NCBI GenBank assembly: GCA_032871835.1
Contig: CM065295.1
Location: forward strand, 67,264,687 to 67,328,686
DNA from: Dipteronia dyeriana
Taxonomy: Eukaryota; Streptophyta; Magnoliopsida; Sapindales; Sapindaceae
Direction of reading: 5' to 3'
DNA length: 64,000 nt
The position numbers were made by a program, and so were the translations under genes. The notes under the pieces were generated by a model that was not told where the DNA came from, did no database searches, and worked only from the letters and a program-made list of their open reading frames with translations. Positions 11,300 through 22,061 of this stretch are shown in pieces. Position 1 is the stretch's first letter. Each line of letters begins with the position of its first letter.

Positions 11300-12192
11300 G
11301 AACTCCAAAGCAAAAAATGTTTCAGTTGTCACCAACCTTACCTTCCATGAGCACATCACGCATTGGATGGGTGAACCATGAGACCGGAAAAGTTGAGAAA
11401 TATGTTTTTGAATTTGCATCAAAAATCAGCAAATCAATGGCATTGACTGAGTGGGTGCTTTGCAATTCAAGTTATGATCTTGAAGCTGAAGCATTTAAAA
11501 TGAATCCGAAGATGCTTCCAATAGGTCCACTTTTGGCAAGTAACCAGTCAGGTAATATAGTAGGAAACTTTTTATCAGAAGACTTTAGTTGTTTGAAATG
11601 GCTTGATGAGCAAGCAACACAATCAGTCGTATATATTGCATTTGGCAGTGAAGCTAAATTTGATCAAAACCAATTCCAAGAATTTGCTATGGCACTTGAA
11701 CTCTCCAACAGACCATTTCTCTGGGTTATACGTGAAGATGTTGCTAGTAAACTAGATGAAGCCTACCTTAAAGGATTTCAAGAACAAATGGCCACTCGTG
11801 GCCTCATAATTAGTTGGGCACCTCAACAAAGAGTTCTTGAACATCCTTCCATAGCTTGCTTCTTTACACATTGTGGATGGAACTCTACCATTGAAGCGCT
11901 TAGCAATGGAGTCCCTCTCTTGTGTTGGCCTTTTGGTTTGGATCAGTTTTCCAATGCAAAATACATCTGTGAAGTTTGGAAGGTTGGACTGGGATTCAAT
12001 TACCAAGATGATGAAACACTAACTTCAATAGTTAGAGGGGAGGAAATAAAAAATAAATTGGATGAATTGCTTGTTAGTGACAAGTACAAAGCAAATGCTT
12101 CTGATCTTAAGGAAAAGCTCATGAATAGCATCAAAGAAGGTGGCAACTCCTACAATAATTTCATGAGTTTTGTTGAATGGGTGAAATCGTAA
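11300..12192 (+). CDS. UDP-glycosyltransferase, UGT83A-like, exon 2 (C-terminal two thirds)
   Basis: Family 1 glycosyltransferases move glucose from UDP-glucose to small plant metabolites in the cytosol. This exon encodes about 297 residues without a stop: the end of the acceptor-binding half, the linker (LPIGPLLASNQSG, LKWLDEQATQSVVYIAFGS), and the complete donor-binding half. The 44-residue PSPG box spans 11815-11946: it opens WAPQQRVLEHPS, contains THCGWNS, and ends with DQ, the final Gln usual for UDP-glucose users. The frame enters in phase 1 after a CAG acceptor, as at the conserved UGT intron, and ends at TAA 12190-12192. The wording resembles the UGT83A group. Exon 1, with the catalytic His, is absent from the window. 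A 9-kb retrotransposon lies 334 bp upstream, either inside a very long intron or replacing exon 1. Aligned with relatives, GSEAKFDQ replaces the usual GSFTVFDQ. Confidence 0.85.
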
Positions 12193-13735
12193 TTGTTTTA
12201 GTTGGAGGTAAGAGAAAAGAAACAATCAAGATGCATGTTTAAATACTGTTGTTGGACTCTTTGCTAGTAATTTAAGCTTTTGAATCGAGATACTTGCCTG
12301 AATTTGTTTAAAAATCCTTATCATCGTCGATAAAAGGAAATTGCTTTCGAGAACAGGTCTTTAGCGTAAATTGCTTGTTCTATTTGATCTTCGTAAACTT
12401 AATTGAATCATTTACTTAAGTGATGTTGCATGTATTTGCATTTATCAAGTTGTTATGTCCATTTTTTTTTTGTCCATTTGAGATACATACATTAGCATTC
12501 TTTTGTATGATGGATTGATGGACGAGACCTCATTTTAGGAGCAAGATCAAATCCGCGGAAAATTAAACCTTTAAAATTATCAAAATTTATTTTTAATTTC
12601 ATATATATTGTTTATCATGTTTTTAATATCAAATATGAAAATTCTATCACTTCATAACCAGACAATTACTTTAATACCCCTCATTTCACCCCAAAGGAAA
12701 CAAATATGTTTCATGTTGGTCCAGATTGGATCTAGAAATGTATTTAGATCGGCCAAACAGTGGCCTCTATTATATTTTGAAACCAACCTCAAGTCCCTTA
12801 TTGTTTTGTGCGAACCAGTTTAATTGATTTTTACTCGGCTTGTAGTCTAGTTAGTTTTGGGGTCCAATATCTTGTTTGATAAAATGGTTGTCTTAGATGT
12901 TGTTTCATAGAATTCAATGATTTCAGGGTTGGTTGGTGATGGTTTCTTTGAATTTGGAGGAAATAAGAAGGTGGTTGTTTGATAGATGTTAGAGAATACT
13001 ATTGTTACCTGGAATTATTTGATTGTTGTGTAAGGCCATAATTACGGGTGGATTGTTAGAGGTGGCAAGTCTGCCAATAGGATCTCCTTTTATGGAGATC
13101 GAAGGTTTCCTTCAATCTCTATTTTTATTTTATTTGTTATTCATTTTTAGCATTTGTTTTCAATTTTTTATAATTCATTTTTATAGAAATTATATTTTTT
13201 TTTCTTAACATGTTTATTTATTTATTTGTTATTGATTTTAATATATATCTTTTGAATTTTATTCAAGTTTCATAAATATTTTACAAATTTTCATAGTTTT
13301 TATTGTTAATTATTTACGGTAATAAATTGTTTGTAACATAATTATGTTTTTATTTTCACGTTTTTGGCCTTTTCAAGTTTTTAATTAGTTTTTCAATCTG
13401 TTTGACCATTTTAAGTTTTTTTTTTCCTTAATATTTTTGTGACCGTGTTAGGTTTCATATAAAAATAACAGTTAAAATTTAAAAGGTTGGTGAATTTTGT
13501 TCTAAATAGCTTGCAAGCACGTAATTAGGGATGGAAATGGAACGGATTGAGGATTTGTATCCGTTTAAGATATATATCCTTATTCCTGTATCTATCCTCA
13601 ATTCTAAATATATATTTTTCTAATGGTACCACTTCCGTAGAAGATAAAAAAAAAATTGAATGTGAGTTAGGACCCAATTATAGTCATAGGTTTTCAATTT
13701 AATACTTCAAAATTCTCTAAATTTTAAAGTTATCA
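12193..13735. other. UGT 3' flank and AT-rich intergenic DNA
   Basis: No gene is seen. The first 200 bp or so would hold the UGT 3' UTR. At 13525 there is a hAT-like left end (TAGGGATGGAAATGGAACGG) followed by about 90 bp of GGAT/ATCC-type sequence, with no right end found. Confidence 0.5.
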
Positions 13736-13736
13736 C

Positions 13737-13745
13737 ATTACAATT
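13737..13745 (+). repeat. MULE target-site duplication, left copy
   Basis: ATTACAATT; the partner at 20600-20608 reads ATTACAATA. Nine bases is the usual MULE length. Confidence 0.75.
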
Positions 13746-13845
13746 ACGGGCTCGAAAAATAAATGGCACTATTTGAGAGGGGTGTTGTGCAAATATCACC
13801 AGTTTAGTAATGTAAGTTTAAAAGACACCATTTAACGTAAAGAGA
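13746..13845 (+). repeat. Left terminal inverted repeat of the MULE
   Basis: It pairs with the reverse complement of 20505-20598. Shared blocks are CAC.ATTT, GTGTTGTG, ATATCACC and AAGTTTAAAAGACACC. It probably also serves as the promoter of the protease gene, as TIRs do in MuDR. Confidence 0.8.
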
Positions 13846-14013
13846 CGAGAATACCCCGACAAAATTGAATAAGAGAGAAAAGTTGTCGTTTTGTGAGTCT
13901 GAGAAAAGCAACAGTGAGAAAGAAACCGAGAAAGAAACCGACGACAACAAAATCGAAGGCGAGGAAATCGACAGCTTATTGACCGGAACGGCAATACAGT
14001 ACATTTGGCAGCG

Positions 14014-16190
14014 ATGACAAAGGTAAGTTCAGTTTGTTTTATTTATCGATTTGTTGTTCATAACTTATCATTGCATTTTATACTTGTTCTGTTGATTGAA
14101 ATTGTAGATTAGGGTTGACACTGGTTGTGGTTTTGGTTTGGGTTTGAAATGAGGTTCAATATTCTGGAATCAGGCATTTTTTTTAAATAAAAATAAATCG
14201 AGAATATTTCAAGTGAGATCGAGGAATTTTTTTAGAAAGATTCGAGGAATTTTATCATACGATCGAGGTTATTTCTGAAAGGGTCGATAACATTTTAAAA
14301 GCATCGAGAATATTTTTAAAGGATCGAGAAATTGTTTGGAACGATCGAGAATATTTTCCTAACGATCGAGAATGTTTTTTAAAGCGATCGAACTTTTGTT
14401 AAATGATCGAGAATATTTTTCAAAGAATAGAGAGGTTTTTCAAAGGATCGAGACTATTTTGAAAGGATCGAGAATTGTTGAAAACGATAGAGAATATTTT
14501 GATAATGATCAAGAATGTTTTTCAAAAGATTGAGATTTTTTAAAATGATCGAATCGAGAAGATTTGTCATCGAATCGAGAAGATTTTTCAAAGAATCGAG
14601 AGGTTTGTCAAAGTATCGAGACTATTTTCAAAGGATTGAAAATGTTTTCAAACGATAGAGAAAGTTTTTCAAAGGGTCCAGATTTTATAAAATGATCGAG
14701 AAGATTTTTCAAAGAATCGGGAGATTTTTCAAAGGATCGAGACTATTTTCAAAGGTTCGAGAATATTTTCAAACGATCGAGAATGTTTTTCAAAGGGTCG
14801 AGATTTTTTAAATTGATCGAGAAGATTTTTCAAAGAATCGAGAGGTTTTTCAAAGGATCGAGAATATTTTCTAACGATCGAGAATGTTTTTCAAAGGGTC
14901 GAGAACTTTTTCAAATGATCGACAAGATTTTTCAATGAATCGAAAGGTTTTTCAAAGGATCGAGACTATTTGCAAAGGATCGAGAATATTTTAAAAGTAT
15001 CGAGAATTTGTTTCAAATGATCGAGAATATTTTCTAATTTTTTTACAGTTTACTGATGTACTGTTTCTGTGACATTACAGATGACGAGCAGTTTGAAGGA
15101 ATTGCTTAAAACTGCAGAGGGAGATTGGTTCAAGGGAAAATTGACCCGACACGACCATCATGGATGTTGATGATGAGGTATGTGGGACCGTAAATCCTGA
15201 TTTTAGTATTTGTTTTAGATGTGTAAGCATCCTAACATATCTTAACGTGTTTATATTACCAGCATATGGACGCGTACCTCCATATTCTTCGGAAGCGTCA
15301 ACGGGCTTTCCAGAATGTGTATAGCCAGATAGTTAACATATTGGACTCGCAATTTTTTGTAAGTACTGAAATTAATAATGATTCCGCATTGTTTTATATG
15401 TGTATGGAAAACATTAATAAATTTGTGTTTTAGTTTCTGCAGTCCTTTCTGGAGCACCAGTATAGGAAAATGATGCCTCGCGATTCTCGCGGGCAGATCA
15501 CCCCGAGCCGTTGGAGTGTTTTGAGGTATTGGTGGAAGGATGGCGACCTCACAACGGTCCTTGAGGGTGCCCCGATTGGATGCCGTCCGTGGCACGAGGT
15601 TGACATGGTAAGTGTTACTTGACATGGCTTGCAATTGTATATATAAATGTCATTGTACACCCTAACACCTATTGTTGACGTTTACAGGTCCTGATACCGT
15701 GCAACATTGGCTGCCAACATTGGCTGCTGGTGACTGTGGACCTCACATGAGGGAAGATGTTCATAGTCGACCCCTAGAGACAGGAGGTCCAACCTCATAT
15801 CCGAAAGCAGCAAGTCCCGTTACGCTACTTTGTGCCTTCGATGTTGTATTAGGTCGGGTTTCATACTAAACAAGCGGCTGGACTGTTGAAATTTGAGAAG
15901 ACAAGTGAGCCCTTTGATATCACCGTCGTGTTGGGAAAACATGTCCTCCAGCAGAAGCAATCGTAAGACATTCCGTAATAGTCACTTTAAGATTGTATTA
16001 ATATATACCTAATGTTTTATTAACGCTTGTTAATGTGTCCAACTGCAGGGGTAACTATGGTCCCCACACGTTGAGATTGATCGAGTACATACTGACGAAC
16101 AAAAACGATTTCGATTGGTCTGAAGACGATATGAGGATCATTCGGGAGAAGATGGAGGTTGAAATATTTGCAAACTCCAGGCCCGTTTAG
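14014..16190 (+). pseudogene. Ulp1-like (C48) cysteine peptidase gene of the MULE
   Basis: Six exons can be traced by GT/AG borders: about 14014-14022 (ATGACAAAG), 15081-15177, 15263-15358, 15434-15607, 15688-15962 and 16049-16190. Phases join correctly from exon 3 on. The protease core reads VLIPCNIGCQHWLLVTVDL (catalytic His) and MFIVDP (catalytic Asp), and ends with GPHTLRLIEYILTNKNDF. Where the family has the nucleophile Cys, this copy has Tyr (GNYGPH). Three in-frame stops occur in exon 5, and one base appears lost in exon 2. MULE Ulp1-like proteins resemble SUMO proteases, and their role in transposition is unclear. Intron 1 (about 1.06 kb) contains the left repeat array. The initial exon is the least certain part. 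Confidence 0.78.
14155..15050 (+). repeat. Degenerate about 21-bp tandem array (GATCGAGAATATTTTCAAA), left
   Basis: About 40 units, spaced 19-24 bp, have the core ATCGAGAA followed by a T-rich run and CAAAGG/CAAACG. The array lies in the inferred first intron of the protease gene. It has the same orientation as the right array, so it is not part of a long inverted repeat. Confidence 0.9.
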
Positions 16191-16206
16191 ATTTTTGTAG
16201 TAATTC

Positions 16207-16345
16207 ATGTGTATATGTACCAATTCTTTTGTATATGTTCCAATTACTTTGTATATTTACAAATTCTTTTGTATATGTACCAAAAGTTTTGTATATTTAC
16301 CAATTATTTTGTATATTTACAAATTCTTTTGTATAAAATTGTTTA
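16207..16345 (+). repeat. 20-bp minisatellite between the two MULE genes
   Basis: Six to seven units of GTATATGTACCAATTCTTTT, with variants such as GTATATTTACAAATTCTTTT, start just after the protease stop codon. They sit in the intergenic gap between the convergent genes and may be part of both 3' UTRs. Confidence 0.85.
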
Positions 16346-16449
16346 AATTTGTATATATAGAAATCATATTTAAATACAATTGCATTTCAGTTACTTTACA
16401 AGTCATACGAGTTCAAATTATAACAATTTCATCATGATAACGCCTTAGT

Positions 16450-19290
16450 TCATTCCACTGTCGCACCGTCTCTAGTAGGGCACGTCTGTCTATTGTGACC
16501 AACAGTATGACAGATACTACACTTGCGTCTGTATTCCTCAGGAATGACTCTGCTCGGATCTTCATCAGTAAAAGCTGGGTTAGAACATCTCCTCGAATTA
16601 TACCCTGGTTGTCGACATCGTCTACAATTCTGTGTGGATGTTCTCTCCGAAGACGAGATACAATGTGAAGCCCTCGGGCGGCCTGCTTGTCTCCTAGAGC
16701 TTGGATTCAAAATGACTCTATTAGCGATGTCAGATGGCACAATCCAAGTGGAAGGATGTCCAACCGGTATAATAAGAACCGAGTACGCATCAATACGTGT
16801 TTGTCGCTTGTAGTAGTCCACACAAAGGGATGTGAAATCCATGTTTCGGTTCTTGTAAAAACATTGAAAACGATGATAAAATTGTATGATGTTTAAATAA
16901 TATTAACCGTATACAAAATTGTATGATGTACCTTGTGGCAGCGAGAGCATGAGAACATGGAAGAAGGTCTATTTGGAATTTGTTACATGTGCAGGTCTTC
17001 CGGGCTAAGTCAACGGTCCACTATTTTCCAGCCCGTTTCACCGAAAATATATTCCAGTCAACTGGATTAACGGTCATAAAATTTTAATTTTCAACACGTT
17101 TAAGGATCACAAGATGTGCTGTGTCGGTCAACTGATGACACATGGATTGTGCAGCCCTATGACGATCGTGAAACCAATGTTGTAGCATTTTCCTAATAAA
17201 ATCTGCCAAAGTCAACATAGGCAGTTGTCATGCAAATTTAAGGCATGAGTTTATGCATTCTGTAGCATTTGTTGTCATGATCCTATACCTTCTGTCGGGC
17301 AGTGAACACGGGACCACTTGTGTGAACCGGCATCAATTGCATATTCATATGCATTCGGGTGCAAGTTACGTAACTCTTCCATGTGCCGGTTATATTACAA
17401 CTCGGTATACGCTCGGGCTGTTTTATCCATTATTGCGGCAACATCCTTTCTATGATATCTCTTCTTAATATTTTCATAAAAGTGCCAGCAACATATGGTA
17501 TGGGTGGCATAAGCGAACACTTTAGAAATCCCTGCTTCAATGTTTGCATGTCGATCAAAAATGAAAACCAAATCATTTGTATGGCCAAAGGCACCTTTCA
17601 AGCAATCCAAAAACCATTCCCATGATAGGTTGTTTTCCGAGTCACCGTACCTAAAAGCAATTGGATAAACCTGTTCATTCCCATCTTGTGCAGTTGCAAC
17701 AAACATTGTACCCTTGAATCTACCCTTTCAATGGGTACCATCAACGACAATAACTGGACGCATACAACTCTGGAATCATCTGAGTGAGGCACCCAACGAC
17801 ATGAAAAAGTATAGGAATTTACCATTTTCATCGCACTATATATCAGTAATCGTTCTGGGATTTTGTTGTTCCAACACGTAACCGAATGATGGCAGCAGTT
17901 AGAAGCTTTCCTCATGCGTTCCATAGGTGAGTGACAATGCAAAATCAAGGGCTTGATGTGCCTTACTGTACATTATTTGGATGCCATACATTGTTTTCAT
18001 ATCGGCGATTATGTCTTTCGGACGCATTAGTTGACCATCCTGTTGCTGTAATATAGGTGCAACCACTTCTCCAATTATGACTGCACTAGCTTGTCGATGG
18101 CGTTGGTGAATCTCCTCTAACGGACAAGTGTGTTCGTTTATAAAACTTCATACTTGAAAGTATGTCACTTCATCTCTTCTAACCGCTCTTAACTTCCATT
18201 TACAGTTGTCCATCAAACAAACCAGATGTAATGTTGTCTTATTCGACCTTTTCACCTTCCACTCGAAGTTGTGCCGCATTGCAAAATGGCCAGCCAATCT
18301 CTTTAAATCATTTTTAGTAGGAAAAAAGTGACCTTTATATATCATGCTGGTAGGTTCATCTACCAAGTTCCTGCTTCCACCCATACCAAACGAGTATGAT
18401 TCTGCTCATGAAATAACCCACGTTCTGACATTCTCATAATCAGCTGGAGTTACATCAGGCCGGACCTCAGATGTCCCATTTATATCTACTGCAGTGGAAC
18501 TACATCTGTGGACACGTCTTGCACGTCTTTCCATTTTGAACCGTTCTTCATCTTCCTCATTCTTCGGTACATTATGTACCGGATGCAAATTTGCCTCATT
18601 AGCAACCTCATGGGTTGGTAGGTTATGAGGTTCATTGTTTCGCTCATTGTTCATGTCAGTGTACATCTCATTGTATTGGTGGTTGTACTACCCAGCGTTC
18701 ATTTCAATTTGACAACCGAAATCATCGTCCAAGTGAGCTCCAACTATATCACCATGGTTGGCTACTTTCGGTGGGACACCACATAGGTTTTCCCTACCGT
18801 CAATCCCACTTCTTTCTGTGAACAACTGGTTGCTTCCGCCTGAAAATCAAAATTGTTGGGTGTTATCATGACGAGGGATTTCTTCACCGATGACACCTCC
18901 TGCAGCCCTCTCAATTAAACTGACATATACTTGAGGGATTACCTATCTTCCCCTAGCATAAACAAAACATCATCGTCATTTCTTATAAATGTGTGACATG
19001 TTATCCCGGGAACGATTGATATAGATTGTAGATCAACAATGTATTTATTCACATCGTACTTCACAACAGTTTGTACGATCGACACCAGCTCTTCGTAAGT
19101 CATATTTCTGGACACATACACTCCTTGGTTATCGGAACCAAGAAACCTCTGACTTCCATCAGGTAATTGCTCCCATCGACCATTGTAAGATATTACTAAT
19201 CTAACCCGATCAATCGTCCTGTGAAAATCATCATCACAATCAATTATTAACAGATTAAAAAAAATTACTTTTACAATTACTAACAATTAT
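16450..19290 (-). pseudogene. MULE transposase (MURA-type)
   Basis: The transposase cuts and joins element ends in the nucleus. Reading from 19286 down, exon 1 contains YNGRWEQLPDGSQRF and SRNMTYEELVSIVQ (N-terminal MULE region). After frame breaks comes an acidic stretch (18666-18406), then a MuDR DNA-binding domain (18384-18148: GHFFPTKNDLKRLAGHFAMR, VCLMDNCKWKLRA), then the catalytic domain with Asp near 17741 (VIVVDGTH), Asp near 17554 (LVFIFDRHANIEAGI) and Glu near 17259 (TTNATECIN). A SWIM zinc finger follows near 16980 (CTCNKFQ, LPCSHA). The last exon (about 16842-16450) ends with two zinc knuckles, one with Tyr for His (CRRCRQPGYNSRRC) and one intact (CSICHTVGHNRQTC). The DDE residues survive, but several stops and shifts break the frame. 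Confidence 0.85.
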
Positions 19291-19296
19291 AAAAAT

Positions 19297-20240
19297 TTCA
19301 AATGGATCGAGTACTTTTTATAAGGGATCGAGAACTTTTTCAAGGGTTCGAGAATAATTTACAAAGGATCGAGAACGTTTAAAAATGTTCGATTCGAGAA
19401 CTTTTATCGAGAATATTTATCAAATTATCGAGAATTTTTTATAACGGTTCGAGAACTTTTAACAAGGGAACGAGAACTTTTTCTAAGGGATCGAGAATAT
19501 TTGTCAAATTATCCAGAACTTTTATCAAGGGATCGAGAACTTTTAACAAGGGAACGAAAACTTTTTCTAAGGGATCGAGAACTTTTAACAACGGAACGAG
19601 AAATTTTTCTAAGGGATCGAGAACTTTTAACAATGGAACGAGAACTTTTTTAACGGTTTGAGAACGTTTTTAAGGGATCGAGAATATTTTTCAAATTATC
19701 GTGAACTTTTAACAAGGGAACGAGAACTTTTTCTAACGGATCGAGAACTTTTAACAACGGAACGAGAACTTTTTCTAAGGGATCAAGAACATTTCTAACG
19801 GTTCGAGAACTTTTTTGAGGGATCGAGAATATTTTTTAAATTATCGAGAACTTTTATCAAGGGATCGATATCTTTTCTCAAGGGACCGAGAACATTTTCG
19901 AAGGGACCGAGAACTTTTTCGAAGGGACCGAGAAATTTTTCTAAGGGACCGAGAAATTTTTCTAAGGGATCGAGAAAGTTTTAAGGGATTGAGAAATTTT
20001 TCTAAGGGATCGAGAACTTTCTTAAGGGATCGAGATTATTTGTCAAATTATCGAGAACTTTTAAAACGGTTCGAGAACCTTTGTCCAGGGATCGAGAACT
20101 TTTCCTAAGAAATCGAACATTTTTTATCTAGAATTTTTTTCAAATAATCGAGCTTTTTTCAAATAATCGAGCTTTTTTCAAACTAAACAAGAGCTCGTTC
20201 CAATATAAAATAAGCTCGATTCATCTTTAAATATTCTCGA
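19297..20240 (+). repeat. Degenerate about 21-bp tandem array (GGATCGAGAACTTTTTCAAG), right
   Basis: About 42 units have the core ATCGAGAAC followed by TTTT and AAGGG. The array lies upstream of the transposase coding start, probably in a leader intron on -. It is in the same + orientation as the left array but with a different unit consensus. Isolated inverted cores (TATTCTCGATC) occur only at its right edge near 20235. Confidence 0.9.
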
Positions 20241-20504
20241 TCACACAAGAAAAAAGCATTCTAGTGCAGAATCTGAAATTGATATATTGATATAGAGGAA
20301 TGGATACATTGTTAACCCACACAGAAATGAATGCAAAATATCTGACATGCATAAAAGAAATTTAAATGAAGATCATAAATATTTGTTACCTTCTACTGCA
20401 GAATCTGACGAGAGAGTCAAGTTTTTCAGACAACTTTTTTGAGAGATACCAACGAGTTCAGAAAGAGGCTTTAAAACAATTAAAGTTTAGGGATAATTTG
20501 GACA
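20241..20504 (-). other. Leader region of the transposase gene
   Basis: No ORF is seen. On - it runs from the right TIR to the array, and GTAACAAATATTT near 20392 could be a leader splice donor. It mirrors the short leader exon of the protease gene at the other end. Confidence 0.4.
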
Positions 20505-20598
20505 GTTCACCATAATAGGTGTCTTTTAAACTTAAGTTATTAAAAGGGTGATATCATCACAACACACATTAAAAATGGTGTTATATCTCACCATTTCC
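20505..20598 (-). repeat. Right terminal inverted repeat of the MULE
   Basis: It pairs imperfectly with 13746-13845. The AAGTTTAAAAGACACC block is identical in both. Confidence 0.8.
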
Positions 20599-20599
20599 T

Positions 20600-20608
20600 A
20601 TTACAATA
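20600..20608 (+). repeat. MULE target-site duplication, right copy
   Basis: ATTACAATA, with one mismatch to the left copy. Confidence 0.75.
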
Positions 20609-21004
20609 GTACCAAAAACATATTATCACATTACACTGAACACAAAATGAACAACACACATGGCATGCGTGTGTTGTGCCATTTTGTGTTCATTTATTGT
20701 ACTAAAATAATAAACAAACAATCTAACATGGTATTCTACAGGAATACAAAACCACCAATGTTGATTTTCAATATAATAATCCGAGTTTTCGAATTTATAT
20801 CGTTCACTATCTAGAATTCGAATTGACGGTGGAAGCAGAATCATCTGCCGGTTGTATTACTAGTTGGAGAACATTTCACTGTAATAAACCCATTGGTTTT
20901 GTACATTTTGATAAACTCTGACGAGATGAATTAATGAATAGCAAGTTATGCTATTTATTGGGTCCAGAATTCGATCAAGTATATATTCATATTTAAATTC
21001 TATT
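20609..21004. other. Intergenic DNA with a 55-bp hairpin
   Basis: No gene is seen. An inverted repeat at 20638-20692 has arms GAACACAAAATG plus ACAACACACA against TGTGTTGTG plus CATTTTGTGTTC around the loop TGGCATGCG. It lies just outside the MULE TSD. No protein-coding support. Confidence 0.55.
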
Positions 21005-21013
21005 TAAATTTAA

Positions 21014-21314
21014 GGGATAATTACTCTGGTGACCATCAACTCTTACCACCACTATCAAAATGGCCACCGGATGGGGAATTGGTTTCAAAATGACAATTTT
21101 TGGTAAACAATGTTACACTAATGGTCATTCCATCCAATTCCGTCAATTTTCATCTAATTTCATCCAATAAGTGGCATTTTGTTAAATAAAGTGATATCAT
21201 TAATTTATTTTAGATAATTTTTGGAAATCAATTTTTCTTTTGTTTTTCTGAAACAAATAATTATATTTAGTGTATGTATACACGTATAACATATATATCA
21301 AACATGTATATGTT

Positions 21315-21373
<59 letters not shown>

Positions 21374-21636
21374 TATACGTATATACACATTAAATATAAT
21401 TATTTGTTTTAAAAATCAAAAGAAAAAATTGATTTCTAAAAAATATCTAAAATAAATTAATGATATCCCTTTATTTACCAAAATGCCACTTATTGGATGT
21501 AATTGGATGGAAATAGATGGAATGGCCATTAGTGTAACATTGTTTACCAAAAATGGTCATTTTAAAACCAATTCCCCATCTGGTGGCCATTTTGATAGTG
21601 GTGGCAAGAGTTAATGGTCACTGGGGTAATTATCCC
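21014..21636. mobile_element. Foldback MITE, Mutator-type by its 9-bp TSD
   Basis: The element is an inverted repeat over nearly its whole 623 bp. The ends are GGGATAATTAC and GTAATTATCCC, and arms of about 300 bp match well (CTCTTACCACCACTATC against GATAGTGGTGGCAAGAG). It is flanked by the perfect 9-bp TSD TAAATTTAA (21005-21013 and 21637-21645). The hairpin tip is a (TA)n microsatellite. There is no coding sequence, so it depends on a transposase encoded elsewhere. Confidence 0.92.
21325..21371. repeat. (TA)n microsatellite at the MITE hairpin tip
   Basis: Uninterrupted TA repeat of about 47 bp, centred on the fold axis of the MITE. Confidence 0.97.
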
Positions 21637-21645
21637 TAAATTTAA

Positions 21646-22053
21646 TATCTATCCCTTTATTCATTTAACGGATCGGTTTAAATTAATTTAATTATTATTA
21701 TTATTTATAATTTAAATTCAAACTATCGGGTAGTTTTACCTACTTAATAATAACCCGATAAGTTTTGGAACCCTATTCTAACATTACTATTAAAAAAAAT
21801 CGAGTAGAATATTACTTGCAAAGGTACGCATGAACTCATAAATAATGATTTCATTCAACATAATTTCAATAAACGGTTCATCTTAATTAACATAAAAATA
21901 TATTGCAAATGCATTCAACGATCTAAGTTATCAATCAATTTGTTACCATATAATCCAAAATATTTGCAAAATATCCCTAATGTTTACATATAATGTAGAG
22001 GTGCATTATAAAGATTCACAAAATGGCCTGTCTTGAAACTTTGGATACATTCT
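21646..22053. other. AT-rich spacer
   Basis: No gene, inverted repeat or known element end was recognised. Confidence 0.6.
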
Positions 22054-22061
22054 CCTTAAAA

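Larger units (their letters stand above)
13746..20598. mobile_element. Mutator-like element (MULE) with Ulp1-type protease gene, MuDR-like layout
   Basis: The element is about 6.85 kb with imperfect terminal inverted repeats and a near-perfect 9-bp TSD (ATTACAATT at 13737-13745, ATTACAATA at 20600-20608, 8 of 9 bases). It carries two convergent genes starting next to the ends: a Ulp1/C48 peptidase-like gene on + and a MURA-type transposase gene on -. This matches MuDR in maize in layout, and Kaonashi/CUMULE-type elements in carrying a Ulp1-like domain. Two long arrays of about 21-bp GATCGAGAA repeats lie inside the ends. Both genes are damaged, so the copy is non-autonomous. Confidence 0.88.

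Noticed and set aside
15251..15660. Two minus-strand frames of 127 and 76 codons
   Set aside because: They run opposite to the protease exons, which have the recognisable His and Asp motifs.
14155..20240. Regularly spaced repeats considered as a CRISPR array
   Set aside because: Units are degenerate and directly tandem, without spacers, inside a plant DNA transposon.
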